Source of the DNA: Lepidostoma basale
Lineage: Eukaryota > Arthropoda > Insecta > Trichoptera > Lepidostomatidae
Assembly (NCBI GenBank): GCA_022606425.2
Contig: JAHDVF020001325.1
Span: forward strand, 1,550,001-1,614,000
Direction: 5' to 3'
DNA length: 64,000 nt
The notes beneath the pieces were generated by a model. The model was not told where the DNA came from. It saw only the letters and a program-made list of their open reading frames with translations, and searched no databases. Of this stretch, positions 34,105 through 45,009 are shown in pieces (position 1 is the stretch's first letter; each line of letters begins with the position of its first letter). The position numbers were made by a program, and so were the translations under genes.

Positions 34105-34270
34105 ATCCCTTTTATGTTCCTTCAGGGTAAGAGTTCCGCAGGGCTCAGTAATGGCACCTACTCTGTTCAACTTTTACTGTAGTAACATCTCATTCCCCCG
34201 TGATCTCAACACCCACATTGTCCAATTTTAAGATCTAAAAGTTCACTTCAAGCCAGAAGATCCAAGTTCA
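34105..34270 (+). pseudogene. Jockey-like reverse transcriptase scrap
   Basis: From 34127 the frame reads VRVPQGSVMAPTLFNFY, the highly conserved RT motif (VPQGSVLxPxLFN) that precedes the catalytic YADD in Jockey-type and related elements. It continues SNISFPRDLNTHIVQF to a stop. Upstream, 33898-34089 encodes an open frame that may be the preceding RT part, with a frameshift between. No endonuclease or downstream domain is visible. This clade differs from LINE-A, -B and -C. Confidence 0.8.
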
Positions 34271-34894
34271 TGTCCAATGTAAGAAACCGATATTTTGAGT
34301 GTCGCATGCTCCGCGCACAGACCCATATTTGTTTATACGAGCTCGTAAAGCTTGAATAGTACATCCTCCTAGATTGTAGTTGGGTCTGTGGTAAATTGAG
34401 CTAAATGACAGAAGTGTGAAAATGTACTGCGCTAGTTTAAATTTCGTTTAAGTTAAACAAGGCTATCGTTAGGTATGAGCAAACATCGTTACGAACCTAA
34501 AACTATAAAGTTCAAAACACAAGAGCAAATACGGCTTAATCTTTCGAACTCGGTGACTATCTCTTCCTTATATCTAATTATTTTAGAATTGTTATCCAAG
34601 ACACATGACGCTTTAAGTAATTTACTAATAAACAAAGTATCATTTTAATTTCTTCTGCAGAGCTCTCTTGCCCTTGCAATTTTAATGAGGAGAGCGGTTT
34701 GGTTGTATTATAATATGATTTTGGATGTCCTAATCAAGTATTAATTGAAAATGACTGTTTATCTTTTATAGTTGTTTTTATTACTATGCTAGAAGATAAC
34801 ATATCTCATTAAAATTGAACTGCTTTATAACAAAAATAGTTGATTATTTGAAATACTGTTATATGGAAATTAGTTTATTTAATTTTTTATGAAA

Positions 34895-34945
34895 TTTTCG
34901 CAACAGCTGTTTCGCCAATCGATGCTGGCATCATCAGGTGTTACA
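34895..34945 (-). ncRNA. hammerhead-ribozyme-like core (Penelope type)
   Basis: On the minus strand CTGATGA (34937-34931) is followed by a hairpin with GCCA/TGGC stem, then GAAAC (34913-34909) and AGCTGTTGC. GAAAC with AG-CT-GTT gives a two-to-three-pair stem III and a GTT cleavage triplet. CTGANGA, stem II, GAAA and a GUH site in this order define the hammerhead fold. Stem I pairing around it looks weak, so the copy may be inactive or work only as a dimer, as proposed for Penelope-like hammerheads. Confidence 0.45.
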
Positions 34946-36335
34946 ATTAATAATTCAATCAATAATAATCGAACAAATGAATTGTGATTTCCAAAAAGTA
35001 TCATAGTGTTTCCACCAAAACAATAGATTTTCCAGACAATAGTAATATACGCAATTCTTGTTATGAAAAGTTTTCTTGATATTTTTGTGCTTTCCAACTC
35101 AAATTCAATTCCAAACTGTCTATTAGAAACACACATTTAAAAAGTGTTACCTGTTTTTATAATAGTTCGTTCATCTTTAATTATCTACTAATACTAATGC
35201 ATTGTTTGATGAAATATTTTAGGTACACGCTCTTGAGTATATTATCTTGGTACGTTGTGTATCTAATACTCGTATGTTGAATCAGCTGCTCTTGCGTCCC
35301 GCTGCAGAGTAGGTACGTTGTACGTTGACAAAATGGTGCAATGGGTCGCCCTATATATTCCTTTGTTACACATTATGTAACAATTGAATGCAGCGCAGAC
35401 TGTTCCATTATAATTTAGATATGGCCAAGGGTTTATATTACACGTGAATTATGTGTATCAATATGTGAAAAAAAAGTGAATTCCTATTACCAAGTTTTCC
35501 GTTTGTTCGCTTGACATGTTTGATATATTACTTGAAAAACTATTAAATATTCTATCACAAACCGAATCCAATTTCAAGTTTTGGTCTCTGGGGATGTTTG
35601 TGTAGTGCGGTACTATGAGTGGTCTCTCTTACGTTAACAGTATTATCATTAATATATAAAAAAATAAACAATATTTTCCTCGACGTATCTTGAAATACAA
35701 AATTTTCAACTGTGATAAATGATTCGAGAATTCGTTTATACATTATTATCAACCGTATCAAAGTATCCTGAAAATCGCTTTCGATGCTCTCATTGAAAGT
35801 ATAAGTAGCGTTGTTGAGGATGTTGAGGATGTTGGGATTTATTTTTCTAACTCGTAGGGGTTTTTTATAAATCCCATACTCTCCTCAATACTGGACGATT
35901 AATTTTCCTGGTACCGGATTGAGTGAGTCCGCATTATTCTTGGGTTCACACTTATCCATTTCTTCAGATTTATTGGAATCTTTGAGAACTCCGCCATCTT
36001 GGAGGGTATCTATATGTATGTTCCGGATGGTTATCTTCGACAGCGTCAGCATAGATTGTTTTAACTCCCAACATTTACAACCAACCTGCCCCTAGAGGAG
36101 GAGGGGGGGGGGGAAATGAAGCTGCTGAACATGATCACTTCGGAGATTGAAAATTTTCATATTGATGATTCGGAAAAGATTTCTGGAGTATCTCTACAAG
36201 AGGGGGTTTACGAGTAATAACTTTGTGGTTTCATCCTAGATATTTTTAACATTCGTGAAGGAATGTTTAAGAACCAAATGCTTAAAATATTAGAGAATAT
36301 TCTTATTTCGTGGCATTGATAATTGTTCATGTGTT
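34946..36335. other. no recognised gene; poly-G tract
   Basis: Mostly unremarkable AT-rich DNA. A run of about twelve G residues lies at 36103-36114, which is unusual in this base composition. GTTGAGGAT is repeated three times near 35815-35835. Confidence 0.45.
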
Positions 36336-36336
36336 T

Positions 36337-36550
36337 CTGGTTTGATTCATTCGTTCATTTCTCGGCGCTGTATCCCGGTGTGGGACTTTGCCTCCTCCAC
36401 AACGGTCCTCCACTGACTTCTGTCTCTGGCCATCTCTATCCATTCCCCAGTTCCTTCCATTTTTTCCCAATCTTCTTACACGCAATCCGCCCATCTTTTA
36501 CTCGGTCTGCCTCTTGGTCTCTTGGTTTCTGGTTTGATATGCCCTTTTAA
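36337..36550 (-). mobile_element. LINE fragment (other RTE-like family), reversed
   Basis: CATTTCTCGGCGCTGTATCC is followed by 'GTGGGACTTTGCCTCCTCCA', 'CACTGACTTCTGTCTCTGGC' and 'CCGCCCATCTTTTACTCGGT'. On the minus strand it resembles a post-RT tail (RPSKRW-like, then the 3' UTR). Only this copy occurs in the window. Confidence 0.5.
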
Positions 36551-36974
36551 TTTGTTTCACGTGAGAACCTTATCTGTACATGGTTTATATCTACATTATC
36601 AAAATATTTTATAATTATCACATAACATATCTTTCAGATTTACATATAAAACCTCATATAAGAATGATATGTGAACCTATAAACTAATTCGCTGAACGCA
36701 TGGATTTCCAATATTATCTAAGTCAGGCGGAAAATAACTTTTCACTGAAATCAAACGCACAATATTTTCAAAACCGTTGTCAGCCTGAAAACGGAACATC
36801 AAATTGCTTTTCCAATTTAGACTAATTTTAGCTCCATCATACTTTTATAGCCGAGATACCTGGATTCCAGGGGCGTTCCATGATTAGAATTAAATGAATT
36901 ATAAACAAAAATCACTCGGTATTTCCTTTGGTTAATATTTTTCGATTAAAGGCATATCGACTCGGCCACGATGA

Positions 36975-37150
36975 CCTTCGTGGCCAAGTGGTAAGTGCTT
37001 TGACTACCACACCGAAGGTTAGTGTGATTGTCACACTGTCTTTGGTCTGGAAAATAATTCACGCAACAGTAAAATGGTGATAGATTAGCTACCTATCACA
37101 TGTCACGCGCTGTTATGATGTTAAGAGCGATTCAACAAAATGTAATAAAA
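36975..37150 (+). mobile_element. tRNA-derived SINE, TAA-tail type, B box deleted
   Basis: GACCTTCGTGGCCAAGTGGT (A-box part) is followed by a shortened head without the B box, then GTGTGATTGTCACACTGTCT, 'AGCTACCTATCACATGTCAC' and AAGAGCGATTCAACAAAATG. It shares its 3' end with the copy at 28366. Confidence 0.85.
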
Positions 37151-37369
37151 ATATGCTTCCGTTATTTAAATACTAACTTAAATTAACTATTGCATATTAT
37201 GTTTTATTTGTGGGTGTCCACTAAATCGGTAGAAATAATTGATTTTTTATTAAAACGTATTTTTTCATGATATTAAAGTAAAATTTTGGAAAACACACGC
37301 GCAAAAATAATTTGTATTCAATTGTGTTAATACCATGTTACCTTTGGTAGTTGTTAGCTGGAAGGCATC

Positions 37370-37690
37370 TTCCTTCTTTAGGGTTAAGGTCTTTATGTCC
37401 CTCTGTAAATTCGTCAGCCAGGTGGATTGAGGTGTTTCTCTACCTCTCTTCTTAGTCACGGAAATACACTTCTTCACGACATGGTCGTGGGTCTCCTCAT
37501 TCACACATATTCGTTACGCCCCTTGGTTTTTAATGTGACTTCTCCCGACCATCGTAGGATGTAGATTTCTGTCGTATGGAGTTTCTGTTCGTGGATCTTT
37601 TTAACTGGCTATACTTCACTTTTGCAGGTATCGTAATGCCGGTCGGACAGCTGTTATATTATAATATATTATAGATCTTGCCTTTTGTTC
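37370..37690 (-). mobile_element. LINE fragment, reversed
   Basis: The minus strand holds MNEETHDHVVKKCISVTKKR, then ETPQSTWLTNLQRDIKTL. This fits the post-RT 'RGRPPxTWxxxIxxD' pattern of non-LTR elements. It continues to about 37690 in degraded form (ATCGTAGGATGTAGATTTCT). Family otherwise not seen here. Confidence 0.6.
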
Positions 37691-37813
37691 TGACTGGCAT
37701 TTTCGGATCACATACTATTGTTATTACCACGTATGCCTATTGTTATAAATATGTTTGTTTATGTGAAATATATTTGTTGTATTGTTTTTTTTATAAAACT
37801 TTTCATTTCTTCG

Positions 37814-38110
37814 AGACGGCCTTCGTATCAGAATGGCAATAGCTATGACTGCCACATCGAAGGTCTCGGATTCGATTACTGGCGATGACATTGTGAAACA
37901 AAATCACACGCTTTCTTTGGTCTCTTAGAATTCACAAAACAAAGGACCAATTACCTATCACATATGACGAGAATCAATAAATCGGTTCAAATAACCTGTT
38001 ATATATAAAAATGTGGAAATTAACCTCATGAAAGCCCCTTTGGCATCCCAAGAGCTAGCAAAGATGTTAGACTTGCTGCAAACCAATCCCTAGGATTGAA
38101 ACTTATTAAT
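37814..38110 (+). mobile_element. tRNA-derived SINE, full length, CCAATCCCTAG end
   Basis: The head has an A box (TATCAGAATGG) and a B box (GATTCGATTAC). The body follows (ATCACACGCTTTCTTTGGTC, 'TACCTATCACATATGACGAG', 'GGTTCAAATAACCTGTTATA'). The end is CTGCAAACCAATCCCTAGGA. About 300 bases; both boxes carry mutations. Confidence 0.85.
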
Positions 38111-38544
38111 ATTTCTTAACATTCACGAAGCGCCTATGCCAACGATACCGTTTATATATGGATGCTTATATTTTTCTTCCCTAAGAATAATTTTCCGCTC
38201 AGCTGATTTCATGAAGTTCTGCGACTCGAGAAACAGGAAATCCTGTAACTCGGGAGGAACTTTTCATGTTGCTTTTATCGCTCCACAGCTTCGGGGTGCT
38301 GCAAATGGCCTCGTTTCTGGAATATCTCATCCAATTCCGCTCCCTTTGTCCAAAACACATCTCCAAATGATATCAAAGCGAGAAACTTAAATGAGACATC
38401 TCGTGACTTTATCTACCAAATCAAATGATGCTATTATCGCATCTCTTTCATCGGGGCTCATCGGAATAACTTGCGGAGGATCCAAAAGTTATATAATTTT
38501 TGAAATTATATAAGTTTAATTAATTTATATTTTTATAATGTTGG

Positions 38545-38700
38545 CTTAGTGAGGGGTCGGAGAAGTCGACGTGAGTGCATAAGACGGTATATGAATGTTG
38601 AGGAAGTGAGATAAATATGTCAGGAAAGAATATTGTTGCGGTTCATTCTATCTACTTAACCCTTCGGGGAGACGGTGTGATGGTTGGTTAGTAAGTTTTT
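38545..38700 (+). mobile_element. LINE-A 3' end
   Basis: GGTCGGAGAAGTCGACGTGA is followed by 'ATGAATGTTGAGGAAGTGAG', 'CGGTTCATTCTATCTACTTA', ACCCTTCGGGGAGACGGTG and a GGTTGGTTAGT tail. A clear family end, about 155 bases. Confidence 0.85.
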
Positions 38701-38867
38701 TATTATCATATTTATATGTAGGTATCATAAACGTTTTTTTCAGCAAACATTTAAATACAATCCTTCATTATTTGAATGGAGATGAAATCTAGGTTTGAAA
38801 TCGACCGTCCCAAGTTCGCTGACGCGCAGGCCGATCATATGAGACAAAAAATTTACGTGCACGACTC

Positions 38868-38965
38868 GCTGTAGATGATGCTTGGACCCAAGCTTCATCA
38901 GGGCAATATAAGTTGTTATACTGCCCTGATGAAGCTTGGGTCCAAGCGAAACTATTTGACATCAA
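38868..38965. mobile_element. near-perfect hairpin of opposed hammerhead-like boxes
   Basis: Positions 38881-38905 and 38922-38946 are a perfect 25-base inverted repeat; with one mismatch the stem extends by five more pairs around a tiny loop. On the plus strand CTGATGA (38923-38929) is followed by a GCTTGG/CCAAGC hairpin and GAAAC, the hammerhead core layout. The opposed arm holds the same CTGATGA and hairpin but lacks GAAAC. Confidence 0.6.
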
Positions 38966-39589
38966 ATTAATAAACCGTACCGTGGTTAAATACAAAATGT
39001 TTTATTTATTTTCTACTTGTAGAATTATTTCTGTTAATAAAAATTGTTAGATTACTCTATGGAATGCTATAAATATTGTAATAATCTGCAAGATCATAAT
39101 AAAATATTGACTACACGATTATTTCATTAGACGCGTATCAATGTTGTTGTCATTTTAGCATCAGTTTGCCACAATATAATTTTAATCCAATTCAATACGA
39201 ACATAATTGATACCAATGAACTCTGTGTCATGTTGTCATCACGATGTCACATGTCGCTTTGACGTACTATGAAAATATATTAAACCTAGTTCAAAACATT
39301 GATGACATTGAAATTAAATATTTTAGCTGGTATATTCATATTATTGGTAGGTATTTGCGTACGGAGATAATGAACAAATAATATGTAAAAAAAACCTTTA
39401 TGCTTAACCTCAAGTTGGAATTAAATTTTGAGTGACTTTTTTTATTAAGTCTTAAAATTTAGGAAATGTTTCTTGTAAGCAAATAAAAAATATATTTCAA
39501 TTGGTGGCACTCTTCTCATGTCTAATTTGTAATATTATACATAAAATTTATTTATGGAAATAAATGAGACACTGGCAACAAAACTGTTT

Positions 39590-39660
39590 TGTTACTCCGA
39601 TGATGATTCGCATGGAGCGAAATCGGTTTGTAGCATTAAAACACAAAATAAAGTGTTGTT
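39590..39660 (+). mobile_element. Penelope-like terminus, degenerate
   Basis: CCGATGATGATTCGCATGGA is followed by GCGAAATCGGTTTGTAGCAT, then AAAACACAAAATAAAG. The layout is similar to the box at 14.75 kb, with the CTGATGA core mutated. Only the 3' terminal portion is recognisable. Confidence 0.4.
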
Positions 39661-40004
39661 AAAATAACATATTTATGTGAATTATTTATTGAAATGTCAC
39701 ATTATAAATAAAGTGCTTCCTACGTACATTTCTATGTAAAACATTTCCAATAAAACGAACGCATTATTAAATAATTATATAATATCGGTTATATGTAACA
39801 TATGAAGTTTTTTTAGAATGAATGAAGAATATATATATTTAAACTCTTTTCAATTTTCAATTATCCCAATTTGCATCAAGTCTAAAAATGGTATCGATTT
39901 GCCCCGAAAAAATTATCAATTTTCAAAAATTTGAGTTTTTTTTAAATATAAGATTTTTTTAAAATAAATGTGATTTTCAAATATCGAGTCATATTTGTAA
40001 AAAG

Positions 40005-40145
40005 GAGGATAACATAGGAAAACGTAACAGCACCAAATCAATAAATAAAATATGTCTTACGTGCGAGGTACACTGCATGAATATAGATTATATAAAATAA
40101 GTAGGTATATTAGGTGATGATTACGGCGGTCCATCCTTTCTGACT
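40005..40145 (+). mobile_element. LINE-A fragment, decayed
   Basis: AGGAGGATAACATAGGAAAA (the RGRPRKTW codons) is followed by 'CACCAAATCAATAAATAAAA' and 'TACGGCGGTCCATCCTTTCT'. Order as in the family; internally shortened. Confidence 0.65.
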
Positions 40146-40840
40146 ACATATTTGAATTTGTATCACCAATAAGCTGAATCATTTTTTACCTGTATTACTT
40201 GAGAATATTGTAATTATTAAACAAAGCGCGTAAATTAATGACACTGCTAAAACACTTTCCACATGGGTAGGCTCAAGTAAAATATGCCGAGTCACCAGGA
40301 AATTGAAGTTCCGGACCGGATGTGACTATTAGCGGAACTTCTTTGACCCAATCAATAGTGTCAAGGCCGCCCAGGGGGCCTTCCGGTCAATTTAATAGCG
40401 ACTTTGTTGTGTCGGTTTTAGGGGGTCAAACTAAAAATACAAACACTCTAGGTACTGGATACAGCAGGGTGTTCATATAACATTTTCAAGCGTTGGCATC
40501 ACTATCCGGTATTGATCTTGGGTACTTGTATAGTGGGGCGCCATTCAAGTACGAGTATTACAGAAGTTAAGAGATATCGACACGAGTGGCTTCCTTTATA
40601 TCGCCAATTTTGTCGATTCTGTAACGCTTGTTAGTACTGAACGAATGTGGGGTTCTGTTAAAGGGTTCTGTTCTGTAGAACATTAATGCATATGGGAAAA
40701 CGGAGTCGGTGTGGAGAGTAAAACTTGTTGGCTGCAATCCTTTTGACCACCTAACTAAAATAACTTAAAATGGCGCCGTGGCAAAATACAAATACATTGT
40801 AATTATTTAATAAGATAAATATAATCATCATTACTCTATA
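40146..40840. other. unassigned, locally GC-richer sequence
   Basis: Between 40260 and 40720 the composition is more balanced than in nearby intron DNA, without an open frame or repeat that I recognise. An enhancer or an old unclassified element are both possible. Confidence 0.3.
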
Positions 40841-40841
40841 C

Positions 40842-40975
40842 CATTGGTTCCCAAAGTCAGCCCCCTGGCCCCCTAGGGGGCCCTGGAGGAAGCTGAGGGG
40901 GTTATTCTGCCCCTGGGGCAGTAGGGGAGCCCTGGTAAGCAAAAAGGGGGCCACGAGGTGCTAAAATGTATAACC
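40842..40975. mobile_element. GC-rich hAT-like terminus
   Basis: CCATTGGTTCCCAAAGTCAG followed by palindromic CCCCCTAGGGGGCC and more G/C runs resembles the 'CAGnGGTTCCCAAA' ends of hAT-type non-autonomous elements. No second end or target duplication was found. The four G runs could form a G-quadruplex. Confidence 0.4.
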
Positions 40976-41619
40976 TTACAGAATTCTTAAAATCCGTTAT
41001 TACACGATGTACATACGTATATAATTTGTTACATACTAATAGTTTTTGATAAAATCACATTAAAAATAAATATCATGTACGATTTTGTGATGTTTCAAAT
41101 AATCATATAGGTACGTACAAATGTATTAGTTTTACATTTTCGCTGATATTATTCACTAATAATAATTACCTTCATAATGTATTTTTTCAAATGATTTATT
41201 TTCAAAATACCTTTCTGAAATTAAAAAAAATACTCTCGTAGTTGAATAATGTTTTTGATGATTTCACACCAGGTTCGTTATTGGCAGTACATCAGGTTCG
41301 TCTTTTTCATTAGGATTATTTAATACATATTAATTACTCAACAATTTATGTATCCAAACATATCGCAATTATATTTCTAAAGTGTTGCAAGTCAAAAACA
41401 TGTTTTTGACTAAGGTCACTTTAGAAAAACTTATTTGATATGTTAATCATTTTATCCTTTCGATTACGTATTTTATATATATTACACATGCATATAAATC
41501 ATAAAAAAACATAAAACATAAAAACACACAAACATAAAAAAATATGATTAACATATCGTATTAGTACCTATTTCTAAAGTTACATTAATTAAAAAACTTG
41601 CGTCACTTTAGAAATATTT

Positions 41620-41925
41620 ATTTATTCAGCCTATGTCGTCTACTGCTGGACAGAGGCCTCCCCCATATTTCACACACTCCACACATTCTCATCCTTCCCC
41701 ATACTTCATAAATTCCTATCTTGTGCCTTCCGCATCAGTCATCAGCATTTTTTCTGATGTCATCAGACCATTGTGTAGGAGCGTTCCTCTGCTTCTTCTA
41801 TCTTCACGAAGTCTCCACTCCGCGTTTCTGCTCCATATATCAGTACTGGAAGTACGCATTGGTAATATATTCTGCGTTTCTGAAATACTAGTGCGGTGTA
41901 TTAAAATATTATAATAATATAGTCT
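41620..41925 (-). mobile_element. LINE fragment (RTE-like), reversed
   Basis: CAGCCTATGTCGTCTACTGC and TGGACAGAGGCCTCCCCCAT form a 3' end that is frequent in insect non-LTR elements. It is followed by a degraded coding part, 'TCATCAGACCATTGTGTAGG'. Single copy in the window. Confidence 0.7.
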
Positions 41926-42504
41926 TCCTTTTAGACTTGTATTTAACAAGTTATAAGAGTTAAGGCACATCTACTCCTTTCATCGGCTATTTTCTATGTA
42001 TGTAATGTGTAGCCGTGGAGCCTTTAGATTTTCTTTCAATTCATAAATTCAAAAGACAACCAACAAAAGAAGGGAGTCGTGTCAAGGCCAGACATTGAAC
42101 TCTTGATACCATAAATAATGAATATACAGATATGACACAAATGTTCAAATTGTATATTATATATTTGTACAATACAAGATCATTTTTTAAGAGTGATTAC
42201 TATTAATCGCATCTCAAGATTGTCCTTATTTTCATTTAAGGTATTAATCAATCCCTAAAAGGTTCCGCCAAAGCGAAGTCGTGTCTATTCTCCTACTGGA
42301 GATTAATTAGCTGACATTCACGAGTATTGCTTGTTCCACGATTTATTTACGAAATGTCTTGACATTTGGGATTTATATATTTTGTACTTGCTTACTATAT
42401 ACCACTACTAGTAAACTATAAATTGTATAAAGCTGTGCTAAATCACAAGATGCATTAATGGATTCACGAGATACTTTATATTACTTTCTAAGTTAAACAT
42501 AAGT

Positions 42505-42728
42505 ATAATATTTATTGTTTCTTGAACAATGATGTAAACCTCCATATTAAATAATTAATACGAATGAAAACGTCAGTTTTCTAGAAGTTTTATTAATTTT
42601 ATGGGAATGACATGTTTCACCCTTCTAAGGCATTATTAAATGTCACATTTGATAATGCCTTAGTCATTCCCATAAAATATAATAAAACTTCTAGAAAACT
42701 GACGTTTTCATTCGTATTAATTATAAGT
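42505..42728. mobile_element. family P fold-back element, best-preserved copy
   Basis: TTTATTGTTTCTTGAACAAT leads into a left arm (TAATACGAATGAAAACGTCA, 'GTTTTCTAGAAGTTTTATTA', 'TATGGGAATGACATGTTTCA', AAGGCATTATTAAATG). The right arm is its reverse complement, from CATTTGATAATGCCTTAG to CATTCGTATTAATTA. In the right arm the segment between CCTTAG and TCATTCCC is deleted. Overall about 85 bases pair on each side. Confidence 0.9.
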
Positions 42729-42819
42729 ATAATATAATAAAATTCGTATACATACTACTGCTATGGTCGACATGTTTACTTTTAAATAGTCTTATTTTAA
42801 TTTTGATAAAATTCTAGCT

Positions 42820-43360
42820 ACTATCAATGAAAGCGAAAACGGCCGTTCACAATGGAGTTCAGGTCCCAACCCTTATGTATAGAAGCGAAACATGGAACTG
42901 GCAGAAGAAGGATGAAAGCATAATAAATACGGTAGAGATGAGATCCTTAAGACGTATGTCTGGTAGAACGATGTACCACAGAATCTCAAATGCTGATATA
43001 AGAAAGGAATGTAGAGTGGAAGATAGTATTATGAACAAATTATGAAAGGATCGCTGCGTTGGTTTGGACATATGGAACGCATGGATCTAGAAAGAATGGT
43101 CAAGAAAGTATACGTTAATGATGTAAATGGGGTACGGAGTCGAGGCAGACCGAGGAAAACATGGCATGACCAAATTAATCAAATTTTAAAAAGATTGGTC
43201 ATGTTATAATAGAAGTCGGAAGAATCGACGTGCGTGTATGACTCGTTGTATGAATGTGGAGGAACCTAAAGAGGTGTGTCAGGATAGAGTAGTGTGGCGG
43301 TTCATTCTCTCTACCTACTCCTGTGGGGAAACGGCGTGTGGTTTGTTTGTTTCTTTGTTT
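42820..43360 (+). mobile_element. LINE-A, post-RT region to 3' end
   Basis: Encodes AVHNGVQVPTLMYRSETWNW, then RRMSGRTMYHRISNADIRKE. After a frameshift near 43045 it continues with the WFGHME segment and RGRPRKTWHDQINQIL. The 3' end is CTACTCCTGTGGGGAAACGG with a TTTGTTTGTTTC tail. About 540 bases, among the better copies. Confidence 0.9.
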
Positions 43361-43361
43361 C

Positions 43362-44425
43362 TAGCAAGATTATTAGAAAATAAGATTTTCAAGGAATCTT
43401 TCCACTAGTTGTAATGATTGTAACGACTTGATTTCTCAATGAATACACATCTTAGTTTTATAGATTAGTTAATGAACAGTATTTATCTATCATCCGCAAA
43501 ACTCAAAATAGAATATGACCATCACTACTCGTTATATTACGTAATATCTAGTCAAACATAACCATCTGAATACTTGTATTGTTACCAACATACACATTCA
43601 TAATAACTCTCATAATGTTTTGCATTCAATTCTTCTAATAACACACTATCTTGGGCTTTTTGTAGCGTTTAGAACATTAGGTCTCCTGTATTATTTGATG
43701 AGACTTATTTCTCAGAACTCACTATTGATTACGTCACCATAAAAAAAATTGTAAACCTTTTTTGTTTATATGTTTTATAACCTGGGCTATGCAAAATTAT
43801 GTACAATTGTGTTCTGTTATGTATTGTATATACGTCACCTAGGTAAATATTTACGTAATGTGTACGTAACTATTCATTTGTAAGTAAACAATGTTCAATT
43901 TGTGACTCACGACATTGTCTCCGTGTAGCTTTTGACATTTTAATTCGGTTCAAGCAACTTTAAAAGGCCTATAGAAACATTGTAAAAGAAGGTCGTATGA
44001 CCACATCAAAGAGTAAAATGCAATTTAATGTGTTCATCTGTGGTGATTGCTGGGTAATAAAATAATAAAATATTTAAAATCTTCACAATTTGTTATATTG
44101 AGGTTTCGAAAATATTTACATAACGCAATTGAATATAATATGGTACACATTACCGAATATTCATATTTCTTCCACTCCCATTCAGAGTTCACACGATACA
44201 ATAGAATCTCGATGCTCGTAATGATATGATTTATCATGATTCTGTAATTTCTAATATCAGATCATATCTTTGCCTTGGGTAATATGCGAGATGCCGTAAT
44301 ACTAACATTTAAAAACTGGTTTTGAGATTTATTGTTAACGCATTCAAATGAACTTTAATTGTCCAAAAATACATAATCCGGGTCAACTTTATACACAATT
44401 GACACCATTTAGCGCATATATTTGA
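43362..44425. other. no recognised feature
   Basis: AT-rich DNA. The overlapping opposed frames at 44034-44237 have no coding character. Confidence 0.5.
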
Positions 44426-44429
44426 CAGC

Positions 44430-44725
44430 CGTCGTGGCAAAGTCGCATCAGCTATGATTGCCACACTAAAGGTCCCGGGTTTGATTCCCGGTGATGGCAG
44501 CGTAAAAAAATACACAATTTTCACACCGTATTTAGTCCGGTAGAATTCACGTGACAATGAAATTCGCGATATACTAGCTACCTATCACATGTCATGAGAA
44601 TCAATAGTTTAAAAAATGTAAACAATAATTGGGAAACCATCACATTAAAAAGGCCCAAGTGGCTTCCCAAGAACCAGCAAAGATGTTAAAAGACTGTACT
44701 GCAAACCAATCCCTAGTTAATAGTT
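44430..44725 (+). mobile_element. tRNA-derived SINE, full length, CCAATCCCTAG end
   Basis: The head has TGGCAAAGTCG (A box, mutated) and a good B box in CCCGGGTTTGATTCCCGG. Then come 'ACACAATTTTCACACCGTAT', 'GCTACCTATCACATGTCATG' and 'CAAGAACCAGCAAAGATGTT', ending CTGCAAACCAATCCCTAGTT. Confidence 0.9.
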
Positions 44726-45009
44726 AATATTTTGTTAGAGAAATGGAGAAAGGAGATGTCAAAGCCTAACTCATTACTATGTATTAGTGAGAATTTGCAC
44801 TCTCTGAATAATATATCTCAAGAAACATTCCATATCTATCCATGTTTCAAATTGCTTTTAATTAGCTTAGGATATGTAGGGTAATTACTCATTTGACATT
44901 TGGATCTTCTGACATAAGTAGTTTCAGTTCTTGCGGATATTCATCTTGAATGGTAGAAACAATTTTGGAAATGTGATATTTTGGTTTATGCATTTACCCA
45001 ATATACATA

